A stretch of 64,000 nucleotides of DNA. Source: Sergeia podlipaevii (taxonomy: Eukaryota > Euglenozoa > Kinetoplastea > Trypanosomatida > Trypanosomatidae). Numbering within the stretch: the stretch's first letter is position 1; the number at the start of each line of letters is the position of its first letter. Made by a program: the position numbers and the translations under genes. Below the pieces are notes generated by a model. The model had not been told where the DNA came from, made no database searches, and worked only from the letters and a program-made list of their open reading frames with translations. Where the stretch lies: contig JASANZ010002258.1 in the NCBI GenBank assembly GCA_030849805.1, positions 57,931 to 121,930 of the forward strand. Reading direction: 5' to 3'. This document shows positions 1-9,901 of this stretch, piece by piece.

Positions 1-558
1 GGCGGGCTTCTCTTTCAGCGCAGTCACGAGTACGTCCATGGGACCCTTGAAGGTGCGATGCCCACGCTGCATATCAGCAGTGGCTCGTAGGACGTCGTAC
101 GGGTGGCACGTAAAGGCATACGCGACTCCGCTGAGCGCACCAGCTAAGAACCCGCTTGACGTGTTTGAAATGGATAAAGAAGAGTGTAACGCATTGCGTA
201 TGCCCGCAAAGAGCGCTAGAGAATAAGTGTACTCAGCAGTGGAGAGCGCAATAGACCGGCGGCCTCCCCACCAATGTGTACTAAACAGGACTCGAAAGAA
301 CTCTGCCCGCTTGTCAGAGAGAAACACACGGTTGCTCTCTCCAGGTACGTCGCTCAAGAAGTAAAAACGTTCGAGATTATTGATAGGGCGACCTGCGCAT
401 GATGCGGTAAGTGATGCCCCTACCATCACTGCTGCATGTTGAATGAGCGTCAGACGTGGCTCTGTATAGCCAGTGCGACGAGCAATGGGATCATCAAAAG
501 AAGTTTGCGTTCTATACCCAAATGTTGGATGATACCCGCCGTTAGTAAATACTGGCAT
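1..558 (-). CDS. Mitochondrial carrier family protein, N-terminal 186 residues only
   Basis: Partial gene; its C-terminal part lies beyond the left edge. The frame is open for 186 codons from the ATG at 558. Residues ~135-186 look like a mitochondrial carrier repeat: a glycine/alanine-rich helix, then HPYDVLRAT (a PxD/ExxR-type signature at ~152-160), then a loop with FKGPMD. An earlier, more degenerate repeat has GRPINNLER at ~56-64. Members of the family move metabolites across the inner mitochondrial membrane; the substrate cannot be read here. No other in-frame ATG lies between the predicted splice acceptor (603-604) and 558. Two short upstream ATG frames precede it. An incompletely conserved or atypical carrier is also possible because repeat 1 is weak. 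Confidence 0.75.
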   Translation of the reverse strand, partial: MPVFTNGGYHPTFGYRTQTSFDDPIARRTGYTEPRLTLIQHAAVMVGASLTASCAGRPINNLERFYFLSDVPGESNRVFLSDKRAEFFRVLFSTHWWGGRRSIALSTAEYTYSLALFAGIRNALHSSLSISNTSSGFLAGALSGVAYAFTCHPYDVLRATADMQRGHRTFKGPMDVLVTALKEKPA

Positions 559-599
559 TATGCCAATGATGAGAAGCTCATGCACTAGCCCGCTTGCAT
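558..599 (-). promoter_or_regulatory. Two short upstream reading frames in the carrier 5' UTR
   Basis: If splicing occurs at the AG at 603-604 or 600-601, the leader contains an ATG at 599 (4 codons, stop at 585-587) and one at 581 (7 codons). The second stops at 558-560, overlapping the main ATG as TAATG. This arrangement could lower translation or allow reinitiation. It is inferred from sequence only. Confidence 0.4.
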
Positions 600-1077
600 C
601 TACTTTGAAAGAAGAAAAAAAAAGAAGAGAAAGAAAAAAAAAGGGAGATAAAAAAAAGAACTTTAAAAGGAAAAGAGTTAGTAAATAATGTGTGGTATCA
701 ACAGCAAATAGAAACTTTTTATAGTCTCTATTCTGCGGCATCAATGATTAACCAAAGTAAACAGCAAATTCTCTCCTTTGTGTTTGTTTGTGTGGTATTC
801 CTTCTCGTACAAACCAAGAAAAGAAGCAGAGAAAATAACAAAAATAACTCGTCACATACTCGTCCATCACAAAATAAAAAAGATACAACTGCGTCAACAG
901 TAGAAACAAACAGCTCTCGAAAAAAAAAAAAGCAACGAGGACAGAGAACAGCAAAAATACATAAGCACAGAAGGAAAGGTGTTTTTCACACACGAATACA
1001 CACAGGAAGAAACCACAGCACTTTTTATTTACTTTGTTTTTCTCCCTTCCTCACTAAGCGCCTCAAGCAGAGGTCTC
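559..1077. other. Spacer between RING gene and carrier gene
   Basis: A/G-rich on the plus strand. It holds the carrier acceptor and leader at its left end and the 3' UTR of the RING gene at its right end. No RNA gene or additional coding region is supported. Open frames here are A-run driven and low in complexity. Confidence 0.7.
603..665 (-). promoter_or_regulatory. Pyrimidine tract and spliced-leader acceptor for the carrier gene
   Basis: Read on the minus strand, ~55 nt of almost pure pyrimidine end in CAAAG, giving an AG at 603-604. A second AG follows at 600-601. This is the normal layout of a trypanosomatid trans-splice site. Confidence 0.6.
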
Positions 1078-2985
1078 TTAAGGCTCAGGCAACAAGGTTC
1101 GGCACAAGGGGCACTCCATGCGCTCGTCCATCCAGCGAAGCAAGCACGACTTGTGAAACAGGTGGTGGCAAGGGGTTTGCCAGAGTTCGTCTGTGTCATC
1201 CCACCCTTCTTCTAGTGGATTGCGGCAGATGGGGCACAGCGAATTTTCCTGTAGAGGGATCAGCTGAGCCTGCACCGTGGTCGTGTACACGTGGCGCCAC
1301 GGCGTCATCCATCGAGGGAGGATATGGCGTTTGTTGATCATACGAAGTGCAATGAATATTGTTGTAAGCAGCACCAAGCACCGCAAGGCCCAATACGCTA
1401 TCCGCTTGTCCTCGTCAAGAATCCTCCAGGGAAAGGAAGGAGCCATGAACGTGTCAGACTCCGCCACTATGGCGAGTGGGAGAAACAGCAAAGAGGCGCC
1501 GCCTATCAAAAGTGGGACGGTAAGGCCAGTAACGCCGTCAATAACAAAGATGGAGTGCAACGCCTGCGGGAGCCACAAGGTGAGTGCTGCTGTCATCAAT
1601 ACCCACCCCGACGTAGCGTACTCTCCCAAGAAGGAAGTTTCGCCTCCGCACCATATGCAAAGGTATATAATAACGATAGTGCGCATGCGAGTACCCGCAG
1701 AGACGGCCTGGTCCGTGCCCTGCAGCTGCTCGTTCTCTAGAAGTGTGACCGCAAAGCAGGTCGCAACTAGTCCAAAGAAAAGCAGTGAGGTGAGCACCAT
1801 TACGTTTCGGTTAAGAGGATAAGCACGTGCGCCAAGAAACACGATAATGGTGTAATCCACGTAGGCCCAGAAGAGAAGGAACAGCAGCTGGCCGATGCTG
1901 ACGTGTAGCGAGCGACTGCGTGAGTTGCGGGTCCACAATATTTGGCTAGTAATACCAATCGTAAAAGGAACGCCAAGCAGTACAATACCGACCAGCAGAA
2001 ACAGATTGCAGGACACGAGGAAAGCATTGTATCCCTCCATGCCCGAAGTAAACAGGTCAGGTAACACTATCGCGTCTCCACAGGTTGAAATCATCTCTGG
2101 ACTTCCTTTGCCATCACCAACGGGAGAATGCAACAACCAAAAGCACTGCCAAGCAGCAAACACGGGGCCCTTCACAGCTGGAGCACTAGAACTCTCGTCA
2201 GACGATTTCTTTTTGTTGCTTCCCTGCGATCTAGCGTCCATCTGGTGCGCGTGCACGGCCGCAAAGAGTTCTACCGCCTCGCTACTGTTGAGAGCCGCGT
2301 TGCTGTATTTGGCTACTAGTACCGCCTCCCGCCCATTAGGATCAGCCTCAAACATCGCCAGGAGGTCCCTCGATGCGCTTGCTGCATACCCAAACGCGTA
2401 CATTTCTGTACTATGTTCTTCAGGCAGCACCGCTTGAAAGTTGACTTTCGTTGCTTCGGACCAGAATTGCCTAGACTCCTGCGCTAGCAAGAAAAGGTAC
2501 ATCTTAGACCACCCGGTGTGCTGCTGGGTGTATGTCTTCGCAAATATCGGGAAGATATTAGCGCGCATGCCATCCGCGCAATCTCGAGAAGACGCAATCG
2601 CAGATGCTGGTCTCGACTCCCATATTTCGCAGAAGGCACCATCACTGCGTTTTTTGTTGCCTTGTGGACACTTCTCGTTCTCGGGCAGCGTACCAGTCTT
2701 GTTCTCTATGAAAGTCAGCTGCGCACCGTCCTTGTTAGACAGACGTGCCCAGCCTGCTCCGTCAGCACCTCGATGCTTGTGCTTTGCAAGAGTTAAAAAA
2801 TTTCCAGAGAACTGTGCCCATGGTAACGCTGAAGACATGCCAAAATGCCGCCACCCGCTGCTCTGTGCAGCCTGTGCCACCTCGTCTCCAATAACCGGAA
2901 AATCAGGTGTCAACATACTTAGGCACAAGACGAAAGCCATCATAGTTGCTAGCGTCAAGGCGTAGCCAGCCGCCGCTCTCATCAT
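1078..2985 (-). CDS. Multi-pass membrane RING-H2 E3 ubiquitin ligase, Tul1/DSC type
   Basis: 635 residues. A hydrophobic N-terminus (~5-27) looks like a signal sequence or anchor. A long luminal-type region follows to ~320, then a run of about seven hydrophobic helices (~325-565). A C-terminal RING-H2 finger occupies 584-635: CPIC, then C606, H607/H608, H611, C614 and a final CPLC (C624, C627). This order (luminal domain, seven helices, terminal RING) matches yeast Tul1/Dsc1 and plant FLY1-type ligases, which ubiquitinate membrane proteins in the Golgi/endosome system. Assignment rests on architecture; the other DSC subunits are not in this window. The first two codons are both ATG and the predicted splice acceptor abuts the first. 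Confidence 0.8.
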   Translation of the reverse strand: MMRAAAGYALTLATMMAFVLCLSMLTPDFPVIGDEVAQAAQSSGWRHFGMSSALPWAQFSGNFLTLAKHKHRGADGAGWARLSNKDGAQLTFIENKTGTLPENEKCPQGNKKRSDGAFCEIWESRPASAIASSRDCADGMRANIFPIFAKTYTQQHTGWSKMYLFLLAQESRQFWSEATKVNFQAVLPEEHSTEMYAFGYAASASRDLLAMFEADPNGREAVLVAKYSNAALNSSEAVELFAAVHAHQMDARSQGSNKKKSSDESSSAPAVKGPVFAAWQCFWLLHSPVGDGKGSPEMISTCGDAIVLPDLFTSGMEGYNAFLVSCNLFLLVGIVLLGVPFTIGITSQILWTRNSRSRSLHVSIGQLLFLLFWAYVDYTIIVFLGARAYPLNRNVMVLTSLLFFGLVATCFAVTLLENEQLQGTDQAVSAGTRMRTIVIIYLCIWCGGETSFLGEYATSGWVLMTAALTLWLPQALHSIFVIDGVTGLTVPLLIGGASLLFLPLAIVAESDTFMAPSFPWRILDEDKRIAYWALRCLVLLTTIFIALRMINKRHILPRWMTPWRHVYTTTVQAQLIPLQENSLCPICRNPLEEGWDDTDELWQTPCHHLFHKSCLLRWMDERMECPLCRTLLPEP

Positions 2986-3022
2986 CTTGAAGGAGAAATT
3001 TTTTTACAAAAAGAATGACAAG
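2986..3022 (-). promoter_or_regulatory. Spliced-leader acceptor directly abutting the RING gene ATG
   Basis: On the minus strand a T-rich stretch ends in TTTCTCCTTCAAG, and the AG (2986-2987) is immediately followed by ATGATG. It is the first AG downstream of the T-rich tract, so the predicted 5' UTR is essentially the spliced leader alone. Confidence 0.55.
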
Positions 3023-3752
3023 ACTCAAAATAATTCCTTTTTTTTTGGATGCCACGTTTTTATGTGGCGTGAAATATACTGATGATAATGACAAAAGTAA
3101 AGTGTAAGCACCCTGGGTAGTCGGCTGTTGATCAACAGGGAGGGAAAGGCACTCGCGCACAAACGAAAAGACGACAGCAAGATGCTATATGATTGTACTA
3201 GAGAATTATGCCAGGCAAAAAAAAAGAAGAAGAAAAAGCAAAACGATCGAAAAGGAGGAGGGAAAGCATAAATATTAATAAATGCATAAATGGAAATCAT
3301 TATGACATAAACTGTGTAGACAATAGTCCCCTTGTGTGCTCACACCCACCACAGCTAATGTTCGCAGCAGAAGAAAAGGAAGACCCCCCCCCCTCCCTAT
3401 TTCACTACACCACACAACATCATTGTCTGATATCAAATACTTTTTTGTTCTTGATGTCGAGGTTCTCATTACATCGCATTCTCTAAGTATATATATGTAT
3501 AACATGGAAAAGCTCCACTCTCAAAAAGAAAAAGAAGTTCTATGTAGAGTACGCGTACAACATCACCCACGCCAAAGGAAAAAAGATAGCCAAGAAGGCA
3601 GAAAAAATAATTTTAAAAAAACGAGAACTTTTAGCAAATATCACATCAATTTGTCTCGTTTTCTTTTTTCTTTCTATCTTTCCTTTTTGTTTCTACTGCT
3701 GCTGTTGCACAGCACCATCACCACATCCGTCGCTGTATGAACACGTGTCCTT
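2986..3752. other. Spacer between the 593-aa orphan and the RING gene
   Basis: AT-rich, with a C10 run at 3384-3393 and several A runs. It contains the RING gene acceptor at its left end. No convincing coding or RNA gene was seen. Confidence 0.65.
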
Positions 3753-5534
3753 TCAGTCAAAGTACATCCGGAACTGCTCCATACACTGGCGGGTCACTTC
3801 AAGGCCGCGACGCACAAATAAATCGTTGAAGAACTGCACCACGTCACCCTCCACCTGTGCCGAAGGGCGATCAAAGCGCCTACCCGCGCCAACTAAGAAG
3901 GAGGCCACTGCGTAATGTATAGATGGAGGTTCATCAGCTGCGTTGAGCCTGAAGGACGCCGCCTCCTCGGCAGGACTGCTAGTGCCGCGGCCCCCAGCTG
4001 GAACGGGGAGTAGCCCGAGGACAGCCGTCAAAGTGGCCAGTTCCTCAGCAGTGAGGACGGCCACAAGAGGCTCCGTGAGATCCACGCGCGCGGTCGGCAT
4101 CACCTTCGGGTGGTCCGAAAGTGTGGTAGAGTAAATAGCATACCACGCGTCCATCGCGAGCGCCGTCAGTTCCTCGTGAACACGAAACTCATCCGAATCC
4201 TCAAGACTGCCAACTCCACGTCCACTGTCTTGCCCACGTCGAGAAGCATCGTCATGGCCCACTGAACCTGCATGCTCCGCGTTGCCAATATCAGAGGGGT
4301 CTACCGCCTCGTCTCCCGCATCGCAGATAGCGATGAAAGACTCATGCAAAGGGTGCTGTGGGTTACGACGAGGGTCCCTGGATCTGTCATCCAGATTCAT
4401 CTCGTCCATGTCAAGGCCTTGCATGTCGAGCGCCTTAGCCTGGCGCTTGTGTGAGGCATTCACATTTAGAGCAAACTCAAAGTCACGAGCCGTGTTGAAG
4501 AGCTCGTAGTCAAGCGCAAGCAGTTGCTTCTGACGTGTCCGATACGCGCGCAGCTGCTCAATGCTGGCTGCTCCCTTGTTCACCACCTCAGTGCGCATGT
4601 TGAACGGAACAGGCACGCGCAGGTTGCTAGGGTTAAGGCTATCCGCTCCAACGCGCACACAGCTACACCACAGAAGCCACATGCGTCCCTCATCATCCGT
4701 CTTAAAGTACAAGTTGAGACGCGTGATGTGCTTGTGCTCAGTGATGTAGAAGTGCTCCGCGATATCTTTACATAGAGCGTCAATTTGCCCCTTCGTCTCA
4801 TCCGCCACCAGCGTCTCCGAGCTCAAGTAGGCAGCGCCGTCATACGTGGCCACCCGCTCGACAAGCCCTATCGTGTGGTCATCTAATCTGTGTGCGTTGG
4901 TGCGCTTGTACACCGTGGTCATCAAAGGGGACCAGAGCACCTGCAGCTGGAAGTTGCGTCTACTTGTGCCCTCTCCTTTCGGCACTACAAACTTCTGCAG
5001 TACGCCATCAGGTTTCCTGCGCTGCTGAAACAAAAACGTGTGCAGCGTCTCCGCGGTAAAGAACTCAACATACGTGAGCAGTTGGCCCGCGTACATGCCG
5101 CTCCGTTTTGCCTTCTTGCTCAGGGCGTCGCTCCACTCATCCTCCACGCGCACAGACGTGTGAAAAAACTGGGCGACTACATCGCACCCTTTACTGGCTT
5201 TGGAGAAGTGGTTATACATTGTTTGTGCGTCTAGTGTCTTGCCTGGACGCTTTGCAAGCTCTCTATTCTCCGTATCATAGGTATACCACGCACGAGGAAA
5301 GTTGTGGTCAAAGACAACCGTGTCAGGCAGGCGAACTGATGATAGCGTATGCTCGCGACCCTTAATGTTCTTGTGTAGGTACTGATACAGAAGCGGGCAG
5401 AGTCCATCATCTTCAATGACGTGGTGCTTCGTCCATTCTTCTGCGTACGCTACAGTGATACCGGACATAGAGGACTGGTACCCGCTGGCGTACCTGGGCA
5501 CCTCTGGGGGTATCGGCGTCAACCCACTACTCAT
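3753..5534 (-). CDS. Conserved-looking protein of unknown function, 593 residues
   Basis: I do not recognise the family. The frame is long and has normal composition for a soluble globular protein. The N-terminal ~310 residues look structured, with aromatic-rich strands such as LNLYFKTDDE and MWLLWCSCVRV around 265-290. A charged, low-complexity stretch (~375-445, rich in D, R, G) links to a C-terminal alpha-helical part ending in FRMYFD. There is no signal peptide or membrane helix and no recognised catalytic motif. The ATG at 5534 is the first after a clear acceptor (5581-5582). A cytoskeletal or flagellar role is conceivable, but nothing seen here proves it. Confidence 0.8.
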   Translation of the reverse strand: MSSGLTPIPPEVPRYASGYQSSMSGITVAYAEEWTKHHVIEDDGLCPLLYQYLHKNIKGREHTLSSVRLPDTVVFDHNFPRAWYTYDTENRELAKRPGKTLDAQTMYNHFSKASKGCDVVAQFFHTSVRVEDEWSDALSKKAKRSGMYAGQLLTYVEFFTAETLHTFLFQQRRKPDGVLQKFVVPKGEGTSRRNFQLQVLWSPLMTTVYKRTNAHRLDDHTIGLVERVATYDGAAYLSSETLVADETKGQIDALCKDIAEHFYITEHKHITRLNLYFKTDDEGRMWLLWCSCVRVGADSLNPSNLRVPVPFNMRTEVVNKGAASIEQLRAYRTRQKQLLALDYELFNTARDFEFALNVNASHKRQAKALDMQGLDMDEMNLDDRSRDPRRNPQHPLHESFIAICDAGDEAVDPSDIGNAEHAGSVGHDDASRRGQDSGRGVGSLEDSDEFRVHEELTALAMDAWYAIYSTTLSDHPKVMPTARVDLTEPLVAVLTAEELATLTAVLGLLPVPAGGRGTSSPAEEAASFRLNAADEPPSIHYAVASFLVGAGRRFDRPSAQVEGDVVQFFNDLFVRRGLEVTRQCMEQFRMYFD

Positions 5535-6535
5535 CCTGCTTTACAATATGTATTCGTGTGTGTATGTGTATGTGGCTCTACTTAAAAAAAAAAAATAAGA
5601 AAAGCTAGCCGGGTTGTGTCGCGGTATATATACTCTAAATGTGTGGCAAAGGCCAAGTCTTGCAAGGCTGCAACGAGTTTTATATATATGTGTGGACACT
5701 ATATGCTTTGCGCACGCACACTCACGTGGATACTACAATTTGTTAAATAGAAACAAAAAAAATAATGAAGAACAACAAAATGCTTGAGATAAAAGTGCAA
5801 ACCAGCAGTTGTGCACTTTGAGGAGTCTTTATGTCATTCGCTCAATCTCTGCTTCGCTCACCGAGAAGAAGATGTATAGAAAAAGCCAGTCAAGAATCAC
5901 AGCGTTGTATCTGTGTCTTGCTGGTATATACATTTAAAAAAAAAAAATGGTGAGAGTCACAATGACATAAAAGCATGTGTCCTTGCTAATAATTAACCTG
6001 CTTGTGTTGATTAAGATAATTTTCGCTGAGGCAAATGCAAACGCACTCATCATCCAGCATGTAGCACGCACTGTCACTCACTCATGCATTCACTTTCCAA
6101 GCCTCCTCTCTCAGCAGGCTTCCTTGAACTCCCCTTTCCTCATATCATACACACCACGCAAGAGATTTGAGGCGGTATCTGCACATCATTCAATGACGTT
6201 GCCTTCAAGCCAGATACCAAATGTCTACACGAGCATCTCTAAATATGACAATTTTTTTTAAGGAAAAAAGGAAACCAGAAAGTAAGAAGGCAAAAGAAAA
6301 AATACCGTCATAAAAGAAAGAAAAGCAGGGAATTCGCAACTCCCACAGTACGCACCAACACAGCCCACCCTGCAACAGCAAATACAAACAACAACATAAG
6401 GAGATACAAAATCGCCAAAAAAAAAAACTAATAATATATAAATATCTACCAATGGCAATACCTGAGCACATACACGCACGCATCACCCCTTCCTCTCCAC
6501 CTATTTATATATATCTATATATAACCCCCTTACAC
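5535..6535. other. Spacer between PAN2 and the 593-aa gene
   Basis: About 1 kb, AT-rich, with A8-A12 runs and short TATATA tracts. It includes the 5' region of the 593-aa gene and the PAN2 3' UTR. No gene was detected on either strand. Confidence 0.65.
5581..5605 (-). promoter_or_regulatory. Pyrimidine tract and acceptor AG for the 593-aa gene
   Basis: CTTTTCTTATT followed by a T run and AAG on the minus strand. The AG at 5581-5582 lies 46 nt upstream of the ATG. Confidence 0.6.
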
Positions 6536-9500
6536 TCACTTATCGTCCTCAGCAATAGACATCTGCACAGCAGCAAACATCTCTGCGGTTGCAGCCGCCT
6601 GAGCGGCAGTAACGGCGGCACTGTTGCACTCCGACTCATCAGCATCCTCGGTGGTGTCGTCGCCCTCACCACCCAAACCAGGGGTTGAAGGTAGCTTGAA
6701 GACTGGGGAGCCCATCAACGACGCGGGCGGGGTTACAGGCGTGTCACGAAAAGCGGACTTGGAGTCTGGCACATACCAACTCGTTTCCGCACCCTTCGCC
6801 ATGAGCTCGTCCAGCACAGACTCAAACGTGCCCTCTCGCTTAAGTTGCATGTAGCGTCGGTACAGTCGCAGAGACGTGCGTGCGTCCTCGATGGAGTCGT
6901 GCTCATCTTCCTGTACCCTCTCACCAAGCACGTGATACGCGAGAAAGCGGAGTGAGAGGTAGCGCGCGCCAGACTTGTGGTAGATCTCGAGGGTGTCAAT
7001 GATTTGCTTCTTGGGCACCGCGATATTGCACACACGGAAATCTTGAGAAAGGCCATGTCCGACGAAGATGGCGCCACCGTCCACGAGTGCCCTCAGCTTG
7101 AGGTACGTCGCCTTAAGAGAGGTTAAGCTCTTCGTCGACTGAAGCGGGTCGAGGTCACCAGGATGGATGCCACTGTATTGTGTCACATAGTCCTCAATCT
7201 CCTCAGGGATGTGCACGTAGTCGTCGACGATGGTGCGTTCGTCGTTCTCTTCACTGCTGAGCAGGCAACTTACGCGTGCAAGGCCCATGTGCTGCTTCTT
7301 CTGAAGAGAATAAAAGTCGCTCTCCTCCTCCTTGCTAGCCCACTTGAGCACCACATACTCCGCGTCAATGGCAACGAGGTCGCCAGATTTGATGTCAGTG
7401 TAAGAGGCCAAGGGGGACCTAAACTGCTGCTTGGCCGGGTCACGTAGCAGCGGCTTGGAGAGGAAGTCGTTCGTGAGTAGCGGGCCCAGTGTCGTCCACA
7501 TGTTGAGTGGTCGTGTTTCTTCATTTGGTGCGTACAATGGGGACCCAAGGCTGTCCAAAGCATAAAAGGCCACCACAGCCGAGTATGAACGCAGCGCCGG
7601 GATGAAGCGCTCCAAGTCTTGTATTTTCATCGGTGCTGTCACGCGGTAGTCATTGACGAGAGCAAACGTGTCGTCCTTTATGCGCTGGTGACTCACAAAA
7701 TTGCCCGTATCATCGACGTCATCAGCAAGGTGAATTATGTTACTGTTAAGGACATAGTTGTAGTCTTCCTTGCCCGCGCGCGAGATCTTGAGGCTAGAAG
7801 GCGGGTTCAGGTTGCTGTGTTCAGGGTTGAGTAGCAGCACAATGATGGGCGGCAGGCGCTTGATCTGTACTTGGTCATTGTAGGCTTCCAGCTGCTTCAG
7901 CAGATGCTGCAGCCCCTCGTCCACCTTGAGCGCAGACCCAGGCACTTCCCAAAAGAAGCGCGGCTCCACGTGTACGCGACCGTTGGATGTAAACTCAGTG
8001 CCAAAGAGTGAGGCGATAGAGTCCTCGTAATCTGGCGCAGGACTCTGATAACCATTGAACGGATACGCCTTCTGCCCAAGTAAATCCTTGTGGAGCATCT
8101 CAAGCACAAGCCGTTGAAGGAGGTGCATCTTGGCAACCGCATCGTCGCGGGACTTCGGTTTCTGAAACACCTCGGAACTGGTGAAGGCACGTATCTGTTT
8201 CATTGTGCGGATCAAGTGGCCAACCTGCGCAATAGGCGCGAGCGTAGTGTCCTTGGAGCCCAGAAAGCTCAAAGAAATAGTAGCCACGTTGGAGAAGATG
8301 AAATTGATCTCGCACGTCATGCAAAACTCGCGCTTGCACAGGTGTCGCATGATCACTTTGCGAATAGGGTAGTGCGGGGGCTGGCACAGGTACAGGGACT
8401 GCAGCAGCGAAGTCATCCAGCACTCGGGAAAACTGTTATCGAGGCCCACCGCCTTGTGTGGCAGCTCGTTGTAGCTCTTCCAGTCTACCTTGTGCTGCAT
8501 ACTATAGCACACCTGCAGAGCGTCGTCCATGGGCGAGTACTCGCCGCCACCGCCTCGTGAGAGCTTGTGTTTTCGCTTCATGTCCTTGCGCATCTCTAAC
8601 AGTATCTCCTGTGCCTTGCATGGGTCGCTGCCAAGCTGTGTGTTGAACGGACAAGGATTAGGCAAAACAAAGTTCATCTTGTCCTTGGGGTCAGGCAGGT
8701 AGCTGTCCGCGCGAATCAGCTCCCACTGGTTCTGCAGCACAGTGTTCAGCTCCAAGTTGGCACAGCGCAGCTTCTGTGGCACGGTGAGGATCATGTAGTC
8801 ATCCGGTGGCCAGGAAGAAGCCAAGAGGTGTGAGGGCACACAACTGTCAAAGCCTGCTTCTGCGTTAGCCTCCACCCAGCTCTGGGTAAAAGTGCGTGGC
8901 TTAGGGCGTTGGGGCTGAGTGAAGGTCGACATCACATATTCATCCTTGGTGGCTGGGTGCGCAAGAGCAAAGAACTCCCCCTTGTTGCTACCCACTACGG
9001 CGCACATGCGTGATGGCGAGACCGACACCGCAGTGCAGACACCGTCAATGAGACTGCCGGAGCCGAAGATGGGCTTCTCCTGGTCCAGCTGCACAATATG
9101 AAAGCCTTGAGAGGTAAGGGCAAAGGCCTTGTCTACGCCACGACCAAACGAGTCCTGATAGCGCCGCAGCTGCGTCACCTTGCCAGAGGGGATGTCCTTG
9201 ACCACGTTGACCGCCTCGTCCATCTTGCGGATGTCGTATACCTTCACAAGACTAGACGTTGAATATTCTGAAAGCGCCGCAACAACGGTGTTGTCAAACA
9301 CATCAAGTGCCATGACGCGACTGCGCGAGGCATCGACAGACGCCACCACCTCGAGGTCTCTGCTGTCACGTACTACAATAGACCCATTCTTCGACCCCGT
9401 CGCCACCCAGTCATCACACTGGCTCAATGTTTCTATCGCGCTATCACCGATTGGAACGGTGAGCTGATCGGTGTCATCGTTGTGCAGCATGACGCGCGTA

Positions 9501-9901
9501 AGGCCAGCGTTGCCTGTAAAGAACATAGCGCCGGAATTGCTGTTCGCCCTAAAGAGCTCAATGTAGTTTTGCGTGTCCGGGACGGGGAGGCACATGGTGG
9601 GCACTCCACCGCGCTTGAACCCGCGAATAGCCTCTCGGTCGGGAATAATCACCATCTTCTCGCCAGCGCCGGTGCCAACAAAAGAAATGCTATCTGTCGG
9701 GTGTGTGGACGCTGAAAAGGAGGAGTATACAGACCAGACCAGCATATCGGGGTGCGCCTGCACGGTGAAACTCATCACAGAGCCATAACTGTCTGCCACC
9801 CACAGAAGCTCAACGTCGGGATCAAATTCGACTGCCGTGATAGCGCCAACAGCAGCCGTGGCGCTGCTGCGCAGCTTCCACGGTGCACCACTGTTGATCA
9901 T
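6536..9901 (-). CDS. PAN2: PAN2, catalytic subunit of the PAN2-PAN3 poly(A) nuclease
   Basis: 1121 residues, typical PAN2 length and order: an N-terminal WD40 propeller (~1-330), a linker that would bind PAN3, a catalytically dead ubiquitin-hydrolase domain (~450-830) and a C-terminal RNase-T/DEDD exonuclease. Nuclease residues are visible: D and E in IDAEYV (~845), D in GHGLSQDFRV (~955), and H and D in EHDSIEDAR (~1005). In the hydrolase fold the usual catalytic Cys box is replaced (FPECWMTSLLQ). A zinc-type cluster CKREFCMTC is kept. PAN2 shortens poly(A) tails in the cytoplasm, which matters greatly in organisms that control genes after transcription. The last ~70 residues form an acidic, low-complexity tail. 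Confidence 0.95.
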   Translation of the reverse strand: MINSGAPWKLRSSATAAVGAITAVEFDPDVELLWVADSYGSVMSFTVQAHPDMLVWSVYSSFSASTHPTDSISFVGTGAGEKMVIIPDREAIRGFKRGGVPTMCLPVPDTQNYIELFRANSNSGAMFFTGNAGLTRVMLHNDDTDQLTVPIGDSAIETLSQCDDWVATGSKNGSIVVRDSRDLEVVASVDASRSRVMALDVFDNTVVAALSEYSTSSLVKVYDIRKMDEAVNVVKDIPSGKVTQLRRYQDSFGRGVDKAFALTSQGFHIVQLDQEKPIFGSGSLIDGVCTAVSVSPSRMCAVVGSNKGEFFALAHPATKDEYVMSTFTQPQRPKPRTFTQSWVEANAEAGFDSCVPSHLLASSWPPDDYMILTVPQKLRCANLELNTVLQNQWELIRADSYLPDPKDKMNFVLPNPCPFNTQLGSDPCKAQEILLEMRKDMKRKHKLSRGGGGEYSPMDDALQVCYSMQHKVDWKSYNELPHKAVGLDNSFPECWMTSLLQSLYLCQPPHYPIRKVIMRHLCKREFCMTCEINFIFSNVATISLSFLGSKDTTLAPIAQVGHLIRTMKQIRAFTSSEVFQKPKSRDDAVAKMHLLQRLVLEMLHKDLLGQKAYPFNGYQSPAPDYEDSIASLFGTEFTSNGRVHVEPRFFWEVPGSALKVDEGLQHLLKQLEAYNDQVQIKRLPPIIVLLLNPEHSNLNPPSSLKISRAGKEDYNYVLNSNIIHLADDVDDTGNFVSHQRIKDDTFALVNDYRVTAPMKIQDLERFIPALRSYSAVVAFYALDSLGSPLYAPNEETRPLNMWTTLGPLLTNDFLSKPLLRDPAKQQFRSPLASYTDIKSGDLVAIDAEYVVLKWASKEEESDFYSLQKKQHMGLARVSCLLSSEENDERTIVDDYVHIPEEIEDYVTQYSGIHPGDLDPLQSTKSLTSLKATYLKLRALVDGGAIFVGHGLSQDFRVCNIAVPKKQIIDTLEIYHKSGARYLSLRFLAYHVLGERVQEDEHDSIEDARTSLRLYRRYMQLKREGTFESVLDELMAKGAETSWYVPDSKSAFRDTPVTPPASLMGSPVFKLPSTPGLGGEGDDTTEDADESECNSAAVTAAQAAATAEMFAAVQMSIAEDDK

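Noticed and set aside
690..1337. 215-codon plus-strand frame crossing into the RING gene
   Set aside because: Half of it is A-rich spacer (K/N/R runs) and the rest is antisense to the RING domain.
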